Part shown: positions 56,517 to 64,000 of the stretch, piece after piece | Layout of the letters: the number at the start of each line of letters is the position of its first letter | How positions within the stretch are numbered: the stretch's first letter is position 1 | Assembly (NCBI GenBank): GCA_963707965.1 | Contig: CAVPRR010000004.1 | Location: 248,001 to 312,000, forward strand | Reading direction: 5' to 3' | Length of the DNA: 64,000 nt | From: VRUE01 sp963707965 | Lineage (GTDB): Bacteria > Actinomycetota > Thermoleophilia > Solirubrobacterales > 70-9 | Notes under the pieces: model-generated | The model's input: the letters and a program-made list of their open reading frames with translations, nothing else | Databases searched by the model: none | What the model was told of the DNA's origin: nothing | Position numbers and translations under genes: made by a program

Positions 56517-59500
56517 TCAGGTGTCGGCGTCGTCCTCCTTGGGTGGCCCCGAGCACAGCCGCCCCAGCGCCGGGCAGCCCTGGCAGAGCGCCCAGCTGCG
56601 GTCCTGCTCGGCCGCGGTGGGGAACGTCCCACTCCGCACCTGCTCGATCAGGCCCCCGAGCCGCTGGCGGGCGGTCTCGAGGTCGGCTGGGCCGAAGATA
56701 TGGAGGTCGGGCTCGTCAGGGCGCTCCAGGAAGACGTAGGCGACCTCCACCTCAGGCACCGGCCGCGATTCCGCCACGGCCAGGGCATAGATGGCGCGCT
56801 GGACGGCGTACCGGGCGGAGTGCTCGGCCGGGCTCGAGTCCTGGAGTCCGTCGGTCTTGTAATCGACGACAAGCGGCGCCGACCCATCGCGCTCGACCAG
56901 CAGGTCGATCGAGCCCCGCACGACCGTGCCGTCGATGCCGAGCAGGATTGGGACCTCCGCGCGGGCGCCGGTGGGGTCGTCGCCCACCCGCTCGCGCAGC
57001 AGATCGGACTCGAGCCAGCCGCGAACCAGGCCGAGCACCTCGTCGAGCAGGCCGTCTGCGTCCGGTTCCAACCCCTCGGCTGTCGCATGGCGGCGCGCCA
57101 GCTCCCCGGGAGGCTCGCGCCATCCGTTCGCCAGGCTCCACTCCAGCAGCGCGTGCACCACGCTTCCCCTTGCCGTGCGTTCTTCCCGCGTCGCCGCTGT
57201 CGCCGCCCCGTTCTCCGAGTACTCCGCTCGGGGGATCGGAGCGCCTCCGTCCGCAGCCTCGTCCGGCATGCGGGCGGAACGGCGAGCGCCGCCGCCCAGC
57301 CCGAGCACGCGCTCCATGTAGAAGCGGTAGGCGCACTCGCCGTGGGCGGCAAGCGCGGTGTAGGAGACGGGCAGGGTTGGCACCTCCGGCGCGCGCTGCT
57401 CGACCAGCGGCGGCGGGCCCTCGCCGAGATCTGGCACGGTGGCCTCGTCACGGCTGCTTGCCGCCAGCTTGGCCGCCCGCTCGGGAGATGGGAGGTTGAC
57501 TCGCACGGCAAGCTCGGCGATCTCGAACGTGGCATCGAGCCCCTCGCGCGGCTGCGGCGGGGCGATCGCCAGGGAGGAGTCGCGCTCGCGGTCGATTCCG
57601 AAGGCCTCCACGATTCGCTCGACGATCGGAGTCCCCGGCTTCGCCTCCCTTGCGGGCTGCGCCTTCACCACCCCACTGAGGATCAGGCGTTCGCGGGCAC
57701 GGGTCGCGGCCACATGGAAGAGGCGCAGCTCCTCGGCCGCGTCCCGCCCCTGTTCCTCCTCACGGAGCTCCCGGTATGAGTAGAGGTTGATCGAGGCCGC
57801 GCCGAGGCGGCGCAGCTGCATCCCGACCCGCGGTGCCTCCTCGCCGTGACTGACCGTCAACAGCGGCGTTCGCGAGCCCGCCAGCAGCGTGCGCGAGAGA
57901 TGGGGCACGGCCACCACGCCGAACTCAAGGCCCTTGGCGCTGTGGACGGTCATGATCCGCACGCCGTCGTGCCCCTCCACCGCGGTTGCCGCCTGCCCCT
58001 CGGAATCGGCCTCGGCGCGCGAGGCCAGGAAATCGAGCAGGCCGCGAAGGTCACGCCCCTCGCGCTCCTCGAATTCGGCGGCGACCCTGACCAGCTTGCG
58101 TACATTGGCGAAACGCGCCTCGCCGGCCGGGCGCATCAGCACAGCGAGGTCGTAGCCGGTCTCGGTGATTGCCGCATCGATCAGATCCGGGAGCGCGATG
58201 CGCGGCGCCCGCTCGCGCAGGCTCGTCACCGTCTCCGCGAAGCCGTGAAGCAGCTCCATCTCCTCCGCGGGGACCCCCTCCAATCCCCCCGCATCGCCTG
58301 CCCTGGACCCTCTGCTGCCCGCGGCTCGTTCGACGGTCGGCCAGACATGGCGCCCCTTTCCCGCAGCGGCGCGGACAAGCCACAGCGTGTCGGGGGTGAC
58401 CCCGCATGCGGGGGAGGCGAGAGCGCCGAACAGCGCCTGGTCGTCCAGCGGGTTGGCAACCGTCGCCAGCAGGGCGCAGATGTCGGCAACCTGCTGCTGG
58501 GACCAGTAGCCGCGCCCGCCGACCACGTACGGCCGCAACCCGGCGCGATCCAGCGAGTCCTCATATGCGTCCAGGTGGGTGAAGGCGCGCAGCAGCACGA
58601 CCATGTCGGTGCGCTCGATCCCTGCCTCCACGAGCTCGCGCAGACGCGCCGCGACGAAACGCGCCTCCGCGAGGTGGCTGAGCGGCGAAGCCGCGTCGGT
58701 TGCCGGCTGCAGGTCGATGCCCTCCTCCTCCCAGCCGTCGCGCGCGGTCAGCAGCAGCTCGACCGCCGGCCCCTCGCCGGGTGGCGCGGCTCGCTCCGGG
58801 GTGGCGCCGACGCGCAGCGGCCGGAAGGCGTCGCCGAGCAGCCTCTCGCCGATCGTGTTGACGGCGCCGATCACCTCGGGGCGGGAGCGGAAGTTGCCGC
58901 TCAGCGCCATCGCCTCGGCGCGGGGGCTCGCCTCGATTGCGCGCCGCTGCTCGCGGAATACGTCGAGGTCGGCGTGGCGGAAGCCGTAGATCGACTGCAG
59001 CTCGTCGCCGACGACCATCAGCTCGCTGTCGGGGCCGCGCAGGGCCTCGATCAGCCGCAGCTGGAGGCGGTTGGTGTCCTGGAACTCGTCGACCATCAGG
59101 TGGGTGAAGCGCGCCCGGTAGGCCTCGCCGGACTCGCTTTGCTCCAGCAGCCGCACGGTGTGGATCTGGAGGTCCTCGAAGTCGATTCCCGCACGCCGCG
59201 TCTTGGCCGCCTCGAAGCGCGCCGTGAACTCCTTCAGCAGCTCGGCGAGGTGACGGTAGGACTCGCCTCCCTCGCCAGCCTCGGCGGTGCGCGCCAGCGC
59301 CTCCTCGATCGTCTCGCGGTACGCGGTCATCGCCTTCGCTGTGCTGTCGGTGCGCAGCGCCGCCAGGCGGTCAAGGTCGGGAAGGCGCCTCCCGGTGCTC
59401 CCCAGGACCTCTCGGGCTCGTTCGACCAGCACCCAGTTGGAATTGGTGGGCTTCAGGTCCTCGATGGCAGCGGCGGCCGCCTCGGCGGCGCGGCGAACCG

Positions 59501-60086
59501 CCCCCGCGACGTCCGGTGCTGGCGGCTCGGGCAGCTCCGGCCTGGCGACGCCCCGGCTGCGCAGCTCGGCGTGAACGCCGGTGACCATCGCGCGGAGCCT
59601 GCCGATGTCAAACGCGGCGAGGGTCCGCTCGCGGCCGTCGTCGTCCTCGGCAAGGAACGCCTCGAGCGCCTCGTCGAAGGCCTCGCGCGCCGCGCGGGCT
59701 GCCTCGGCCGCGTCGAGCACGCGGAAGCGCGGGTCGATGCCGGCGGCGATCGGGTGTCCCGCCAGCAGGCGGCTGCAGAAGCCGTGGATCGTCGTCACCC
59801 AGGCCTTGCCGATTCCAGCCAGCAGCTCTCGGGCACGCTCGGAGCCGGAGTCGGCCCGCAGCTGCAGCGCGAACCGGATCCGCTGTCGCAGCTCGGCGGC
59901 GGCCTTGTCTGTGAAGGTGAACGCGAGTACCGCGTCCGGTGAGATCCCCTCGTCGCAGACGAGCCGGCAGTAGCGGTCGACCATGACCGCGGTCTTGCCG
60001 GTGCCGGCGCTCGCCTCCACCAGCAGGTCGTGGCCGGCAGCGCCGATCGCCGCGAGCTGTTCCGGCGTAGGAGCCTGGCCGATCAT
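56517..60086 (-). CDS. addA: AddA-type UvrD-family helicase-nuclease
   Basis: 1189 residues. Superfamily 1A helicase: Walker A ASAGTGKT (25-32), motif Ia AFTFTDKAAAELRQRI, Walker B LMVDEFQDTNRLQL, and VGDELQSIYGFRHAD, then motifs IV-VI (MTVHSAKGLEFGVV; LFHVAATRARERLIL). The C-terminal PD-(D/E)XK nuclease has GSIDLLV and LVVDYKTD. Cys at HGECAYRFYM (~918) and CQGCPALGRLC (~1165-1175) suggest a 4Fe-4S cluster in this subunit. With AddB it processes DNA ends for recombination. The start overlaps the AddB stop by 4 bases. Confidence 0.92.
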   Translation of the reverse strand: MIGQAPTPEQLAAIGAAGHDLLVEASAGTGKTAVMVDRYCRLVCDEGISPDAVLAFTFTDKAAAELRQRIRFALQLRADSGSERARELLAGIGKAWVTTIHGFCSRLLAGHPIAAGIDPRFRVLDAAEAARAAREAFDEALEAFLAEDDDGRERTLAAFDIGRLRAMVTGVHAELRSRGVARPELPEPPAPDVAGAVRRAAEAAAAAIEDLKPTNSNWVLVERAREVLGSTGRRLPDLDRLAALRTDSTAKAMTAYRETIEEALARTAEAGEGGESYRHLAELLKEFTARFEAAKTRRAGIDFEDLQIHTVRLLEQSESGEAYRARFTHLMVDEFQDTNRLQLRLIEALRGPDSELMVVGDELQSIYGFRHADLDVFREQRRAIEASPRAEAMALSGNFRSRPEVIGAVNTIGERLLGDAFRPLRVGATPERAAPPGEGPAVELLLTARDGWEEEGIDLQPATDAASPLSHLAEARFVAARLRELVEAGIERTDMVVLLRAFTHLDAYEDSLDRAGLRPYVVGGRGYWSQQQVADICALLATVANPLDDQALFGALASPACGVTPDTLWLVRAAAGKGRHVWPTVERAAGSRGSRAGDAGGLEGVPAEEMELLHGFAETVTSLRERAPRIALPDLIDAAITETGYDLAVLMRPAGEARFANVRKLVRVAAEFEEREGRDLRGLLDFLASRAEADSEGQAATAVEGHDGVRIMTVHSAKGLEFGVVAVPHLSRTLLAGSRTPLLTVSHGEEAPRVGMQLRRLGAASINLYSYRELREEEQGRDAAEELRLFHVAATRARERLILSGVVKAQPAREAKPGTPIVERIVEAFGIDRERDSSLAIAPPQPREGLDATFEIAELAVRVNLPSPERAAKLAASSRDEATVPDLGEGPPPLVEQRAPEVPTLPVSYTALAAHGECAYRFYMERVLGLGGGARRSARMPDEAADGGAPIPRAEYSENGAATAATREERTARGSVVHALLEWSLANGWREPPGELARRHATAEGLEPDADGLLDEVLGLVRGWLESDLLRERVGDDPTGARAEVPILLGIDGTVVRGSIDLLVERDGSAPLVVDYKTDGLQDSSPAEHSARYAVQRAIYALAVAESRPVPEVEVAYVFLERPDEPDLHIFGPADLETARQRLGGLIEQVRSGTFPTAAEQDRSWALCQGCPALGRLCSGPPKEDDADT

Positions 60087-63000
60087 CGTTCCTCCTCCTG
60101 GCTCTCGTCACCCTCGGAGGAGGGCGCCCTGTCGCGACGGCATATCGGTGCGAACTCGCAGAAGAACGGGCAGACGTCGTGACGGCGCAACCCCCGGCGT
60201 GGCCCGGGATCGCGGCGGATGTCGCCGCGGCGCATTCGCGCCACGATCTCGTCAGCGCGCCGGCGCGCATCGGCCAGGAGCTCCTCGAAGCCGTCGCGGT
60301 CAATCAGGTCGGTGCGGGAGAGGCCGTAGGGGGCGAGGCTGCCCGCCACCTCGTCGAGCACCGCACCGCGCGGCCGCCGCGCCGAGGTGCCGCGGAGCGG
60401 CAGGTACAGGCCGCCGATCGGCTGCGCCCCCCATTGCTCCGCGACGGCGGTCACGTAAAGCTGGAGCTGCAGCTTCGCCTCCTCCTCCAGCTTCTTGAGC
60501 GATGTCACCTCGGCTGCGAGCTTGTAGTCGATGACCAGGGTGTTTCCGTCTCCGTCGCGGTCGACCCGGTCGATCGCTCCGTGCAGGCGCCAGCTCTCGA
60601 CCTCGAGCGCCGGCCGGCTGCTGGCACCCTCATCGCCGAACCTCGCCTCCAGCAGCCAGGGCTCAAAGCCCGTCTCGCGCTCCGCCTCCTCGGTGAGGAA
60701 GCGCGCCAGGAGGCCGTCAACCCGGCGCACGATCGCGAGCGCGGTTGGGTGACGGCCCATCCTGCGTTCGGCGGCGATCTCCTTCACCACGCGCTTGCCG
60801 GCGCCGAGCCAGGCGCCGAGCGATCCGGGGCGGGGGAGGGAATCGCCTCCCGGGCGCTCCCGGTAGAGGCGGTCGAGGACGGCGTGCATGATGCCGCCCT
60901 GGATGAGCGGGTCGGGCAGTGGATCGATCAGCTGGGGGACGAGCTCGTGCGCGACGAACCAGCGGTAGGAGCAGAGATCGAATCCCTCCAGGGTCGTGCC
61001 GCCATAGGCGGCCACCGTGGCCAGCGCGCCTGTCACGGCCGGATTGGAGAGCGGGCCCGGGGCGCGGGTGGCGGTCTCGACCGTTCGCGCAGCCTCGAGG
61101 CGCTTCGCCACGCGCTCGGAGGGCGCGTCGCCGACGCCGACCGCGGCCAGCATCCCCCTGGCGTTTGCGTTCGGACCGTACGCCGCGATCGCGCGGGCAA
61201 GCTCGTTCTCGGAGGGCGCGTCGCTGACGTTGTGCACGACCTGGGCCAGGTCGCGTCCCACGGTGAGCGACCTCTGAACCGGATCGGGCCGTTCGCCGGT
61301 CGGTGGCGGGTCAAGGAGGCGGCGGACGTCGTCGAGCAGGGGGGAGGGGGACTCCGCCACTCCGTTCTCGTCGCTGTCGCGATATGAGAGATAGAGGCGC
61401 CGGCGCGGGAGCGCGAGGCAGGCGTGAAAGACGTAGCGCTCCTCGGCGTCGGTGTCGCGGCGCGCCTCGAGTCCGAGTGCCGCCCTCTGAGCGTCGGAGA
61501 GGAAGGGGTCGTCGCGGCCGTCCCGGCGCGGGAACTCGCCGTCCTGCAGCGAACCGACGAAGACGTGGTCGAAACGAGCTGCGCGAAGCCGGTACGGACT
61601 GGCGATCCGCACGCGTCCCTCTGCCGGTCCGCTCCAGACGCGGAACCGGATCGCTTCGATCGTTGCAGCGAGCTCCTGCGGCCGTGGCGCAAGCTGGTCG
61701 AGCTCCGACAGGTCGTCCATTGCCGCCGAGATTGCCCCCGCAGAGCGCATCTCCAGCGCGTCGGCCGGCTCCAGCGGGGGACCGTCCTCGCGGCCGCGGA
61801 GCGGCCTCGAAGCCATCGTCCGGGCAAGATTGCCGACCTCGGCGATCAGCGCGGCGGGGGGGCGAGCGGCCGCTCGCCGGATGCGCGCCAGGTCGTCGGG
61901 GAGTCTTCCGTAGCGCTCCTGCCACAACTTGAGTGCCCCGGAGATGCTCTGCACGCGGCGGCGGCGTATGCCCTGCTCGAACCAGTCGACCTTCTGCGGG
62001 GTCTGAGCGGAGGGGCCGCGCAGGAAGCGCAGCAGGCTGCCCACCCCGCCAGCGCCGAACTCCGCCTCGAGCAGGGCGATCAGCGCCCCCCCGACCGCCG
62101 TTGCCGCAACCGGCATCTCGGCCTCCAATGCCGTGCCGATCCCATACGACTCGAACACCGAGGCGATGAGCGGGCCGCGACGCTCCGGGTCTCGCAACGC
62201 AATCGCAATCTCTGCAGGCTGGACGCCGGCCGCGAGCAGCTTCGCCACCTCGGCCGCGATCGCCTCGGCTTCGCCGCGTTCTCCAGCCGAGCGCAGGAAG
62301 ACAAGTCCCTCGCCGGGCTCCCGGTGCTCGGGTTCCGCGGCGCCGAAGTTGCGCTCCAGGTGGAAGAGGAGGGGGTTGGGAGTGTTGGCGGGGTCGGCTT
62401 CGGCCCGAGTCTCGGCGTCGACGCCGATGGCGCGCAGCTTCTCCAGCAGGGAGGCGCGCGCGGAAAGGGCGAGGTTTCCGGCCTCGTAGGGGAACGCGAC
62501 CGTAACCTCGGTCGTCGCAGCGAGCGCGCGGACCAGCTCGAACTGGTTGCCCGTGAGATCGTCGAGTCCGTAGAGGAAGACGGGCCGTTCCCTCCAGAAG
62601 CCACCCGACTGGCGCAGCAGCGCGAGCGCCTCGCGTGCGCTGTCGTGGGGGTCGACTCGAGCGAGGCCGTTGCAGAGCTTTGCGTAGCCGCTGAACAGCG
62701 CTGCCAGGTCGCCGAGGTAAGCGGAGCCGGTAGGGCTGTGGGCGTTGGCCTCCATGTCCTCTGGCGCCAGCCCCGAGTCCTGGAGCTCGTCGAGCAGTCT
62801 CCCGAAGGCAAGGGCAAATCCGGGACGGGCGGTGGAGCCGCGCAGTGGCCCGAGGTTGTAACGGCGCGCGGCGACCGCCACGGATATCGCGCGCAGTCGT
62901 TGCGCGCGCGTGAGCTCCGCGCGCGGTGGGGAACCGCCCGCCGTCAGCACCGCCTGAAACAGCCCTCGGAAGGTCACGACCGCGCCTCCGAGCGCGGCGC

Positions 63001-63151
63001 CCTCCTCGCACAGCTCGCGCTCGAAGGCGTAGACGTCGTCAACGGTGGGGACTACGAGGACCGGATCTCGGTCCAGGGCGTCGGCGAACCTCCGCCGGAC
63101 AAGGCCGGCGCGGCCGGAGTTGGGGGGGCCGTAGATCAGGTTGAGCGGCAT
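60083..63151 (-). CDS. addB: AddB-type helicase-like PD-(D/E)XK nuclease
   Basis: 1022 residues. The N-terminus NLIYGPPNSGRAGLVRRRF sits where a Walker A is expected but lacks the Lys-Thr/Ser, so ATP binding may be lost here. The middle follows AddB (FDHVFVGSLQDGEFPRRDGRD; AALGLEARRDTDAEERYVFH). The C-terminal nuclease has GAIDRVDRDGDGNTLVIDYK, flanked by the 4Fe-4S pattern Cys (CSYRWF) ... CPFFCEFAPIC. ATG 63151. First gene of the addB-addA operon; a separate transcript carries xseAB. Confidence 0.88.
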   Translation of the reverse strand: MPLNLIYGPPNSGRAGLVRRRFADALDRDPVLVVPTVDDVYAFERELCEEGAALGGAVVTFRGLFQAVLTAGGSPPRAELTRAQRLRAISVAVAARRYNLGPLRGSTARPGFALAFGRLLDELQDSGLAPEDMEANAHSPTGSAYLGDLAALFSGYAKLCNGLARVDPHDSAREALALLRQSGGFWRERPVFLYGLDDLTGNQFELVRALAATTEVTVAFPYEAGNLALSARASLLEKLRAIGVDAETRAEADPANTPNPLLFHLERNFGAAEPEHREPGEGLVFLRSAGERGEAEAIAAEVAKLLAAGVQPAEIAIALRDPERRGPLIASVFESYGIGTALEAEMPVAATAVGGALIALLEAEFGAGGVGSLLRFLRGPSAQTPQKVDWFEQGIRRRRVQSISGALKLWQERYGRLPDDLARIRRAAARPPAALIAEVGNLARTMASRPLRGREDGPPLEPADALEMRSAGAISAAMDDLSELDQLAPRPQELAATIEAIRFRVWSGPAEGRVRIASPYRLRAARFDHVFVGSLQDGEFPRRDGRDDPFLSDAQRAALGLEARRDTDAEERYVFHACLALPRRRLYLSYRDSDENGVAESPSPLLDDVRRLLDPPPTGERPDPVQRSLTVGRDLAQVVHNVSDAPSENELARAIAAYGPNANARGMLAAVGVGDAPSERVAKRLEAARTVETATRAPGPLSNPAVTGALATVAAYGGTTLEGFDLCSYRWFVAHELVPQLIDPLPDPLIQGGIMHAVLDRLYRERPGGDSLPRPGSLGAWLGAGKRVVKEIAAERRMGRHPTALAIVRRVDGLLARFLTEEAERETGFEPWLLEARFGDEGASSRPALEVESWRLHGAIDRVDRDGDGNTLVIDYKLAAEVTSLKKLEEEAKLQLQLYVTAVAEQWGAQPIGGLYLPLRGTSARRPRGAVLDEVAGSLAPYGLSRTDLIDRDGFEELLADARRRADEIVARMRRGDIRRDPGPRRGLRRHDVCPFFCEFAPICRRDRAPSSEGDESQEEER

Positions 63152-63279
63152 CTGGGAAGGCGCCCCAGCATAGGCCCGTCCGCGGCGCGGCTCGGTCCCG
63201 TCGCCGGAAACCGTCCGGGGCCGTGGCAGGCCGCAAATGGCGAGAATCCGACTCCCGGTTTGCCGTCTTGCGCCGTGTC

Positions 63280-63285
63280 TAGATT
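63280..63285 (+). promoter_or_regulatory. -10 box of the 151-residue gene
   Basis: TAGATT, eleven bases before ATG 63297. No other feature was noticed in the 145-base gap from addB. Confidence 0.45.
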
Positions 63286-63296
63286 GACCGTCACGT

Positions 63297-63752
63297 ATGG
63301 CGCTTTGCTTTGTAGACCCAGCTGACGCGATTCGGGCAATCGCCGACTCGATCGGTCGAGAGGCTCGCCGCCAGCTGCTCGGCGAGGCGGTTCGTGCCTG
63401 GGTGGACGAGATCCCGGACGACGAGCTCGAGGCTCACTATGCGAAAGCGCTGTCGGAGCTCGACGAGCACGACCTGTCGATGCTGGCTGCCTGGCACGGC
63501 TCGCTCGAGTTGGGCCAGCCGGTCCCCAATCGCGACTTCCTGATGGGCGCCTTCGGCTCGCTTGGCGATGACCGGCGCGAGGCTCTCAAACTGGCCGCTG
63601 GGTTCCGTGGCGAGGAGGCGGTGGATGCGGGTGTGACGGAGGAGGACGCGCTCGAGCTCGTCCTCGGTGTGCTGTCCCCGCCTCGGCTGATGGAACTCGC
63701 CGCCGAGGCTGTCGAGCTCTACATCTGGGATCGCGCCGGCTCGGAGAACTAG
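63297..63752 (+). CDS. Conserved-looking helical protein of unknown function
   Basis: 151 residues: a helix-rich acidic protein (ADSIGREARRQLLGEAVRAW; LGDDRREALKLAAGFRGE; EEDALELVLGVLS). No signal peptide, membrane segment or catalytic motif. ATG 63297 is the only start with a fitting -10 upstream. It is divergent from the AddB gene and convergent with the HAD gene. Family not recognised. Confidence 0.6.
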   Translation: MALCFVDPADAIRAIADSIGREARRQLLGEAVRAWVDEIPDDELEAHYAKALSELDEHDLSMLAAWHGSLELGQPVPNRDFLMGAFGSLGDDRREALKLAAGFRGEEAVDAGVTEEDALELVLGVLSPPRLMELAAEAVELYIWDRAGSEN

Positions 63753-63780
63753 TGAGGATGGCGCGACCGCTCCCTCCTCG

Positions 63781-64000
63781 CTAGGCAGCGACCTCCAGCG
63801 TTGCCCGGATCTCTGAGATCGCCTGATCGTTGTCCTGAAAGTGAACGGCGGCGATGCCCGCCTTTCGCGCCCCTTCGCAGTTGACCTCCACGTCATCGAC
63901 GAACAGGCAAGCCTCGGCGGGTATCGCGATTCGGTCCAGGGTGAGTGCGTAGATTCGTGACTCCGGCTTGCGGCAACCCACGAAGGCGGAGTCGACCACG
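63781..64000 (-). CDS. HAD-superfamily hydrolase, C-terminal part
   Basis: Partial: the 5' part lies beyond the window. The visible 73 residues have the motif II/III region (GCRKPESRIYALTLDRIAI, with the Lys of motif III, and CLFVDDVEVNCEGARKAGI, with the DD of motif IV). The N-terminal DxD motif is missing from view. These enzymes hydrolyse phosphoesters; substrate unknown. Confidence 0.82.
   Translation of the reverse strand, partial: VVDSAFVGCRKPESRIYALTLDRIAIPAEACLFVDDVEVNCEGARKAGIAAVHFQDNDQAISEIRATLEVAA

Noticed and set aside
63152..63296. Small gene or RNA upstream of the 151-residue gene
   Set aside because: Only a -10-like box was found; no frame with a start and ribosome site and no stable stem.

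Overview
This is 64 kb of very GC-rich bacterial chromosome with densely packed genes on both strands. No phage, plasmid, CRISPR or intact insertion sequence was seen. CarD, DisA, an F420-type luciferase-like oxidoreductase, cell-wall-binding repeat 2 and MarP-like proteins and many short-leader promoters point to a non-mycobacterial actinobacterium. I infer the Thermoleophilia/Solirubrobacterales side of the phylum; this was not tested by phylogeny. No gene-free stretch exceeds 300 bases; the longest gaps (about 235, 222, 199, 197 and 175 bases) are described as features or under the adjacent genes.

Region 1 (1-12.9 kb) is a housekeeping block in an order close to that of Bacillus: clpC, disA, carD, ispD, ispF, cysS, rlmB and a SigH-like sigma factor. 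Inserted among them are an aldo/keto reductase, a DUF389 membrane protein with a 48-residue companion, a PHP hydrolase, an acyl-CoA synthetase and a coiled-coil protein. carD and ispD both lack an ordinary start codon. A 170-bp fold-back element with terminal inverted repeats and a possible TTA duplication follows the sigma gene.

Region 2 (13-25.8 kb) is mixed: a saccharopine-dehydrogenase-like protein, an acetyltransferase, tRNA-Thr(UGU), a SHOCT membrane protein, a ring-cleavage dioxygenase/maleylacetate reductase pair, a PlsC-GpsA fusion for phospholipid synthesis, an ECF sigma factor with a small membrane partner, a DUF4383 protein, a zinc-finger rhomboid protease, a BtuF-like protein and a CNNM/CorC transporter. 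Short repeats lie in the gaps.

Region 3 (25.8-36 kb) is a catabolic region: hydroxyacyl-CoA dehydrogenase, a FadA5-like thiolase, two adjacent acyl-CoA dehydrogenases (the first frameshifted in this sequence), an F420-type oxidoreductase, an alkyltransferase-like repair protein, and a third acyl-CoA dehydrogenase divergent from a cell-wall-binding/metallo-hydrolase operon. The thiolase and third dehydrogenase share TetR-like palindromes at their promoters, suggesting one regulator, whose gene is not in the window.

Region 4 (36-50 kb) has an M23 endopeptidase, the lysA-hom-thrC-thrB operon for lysine and threonine, a beta-propeller protein, a cupin, and gltB without an adjacent gltD. Region 5 (49-64 kb) has a coiled-coil protein, an FHA protein, a SRPBCC protein, a class B penicillin-binding protein, a MarP-like protease, an HxlR regulator with its operator, xseA-xseB (xseA carries a 69-residue internal tandem duplication), an AddB-AddA helicase-nuclease pair, a small unknown gene and a truncated HAD phosphatase.
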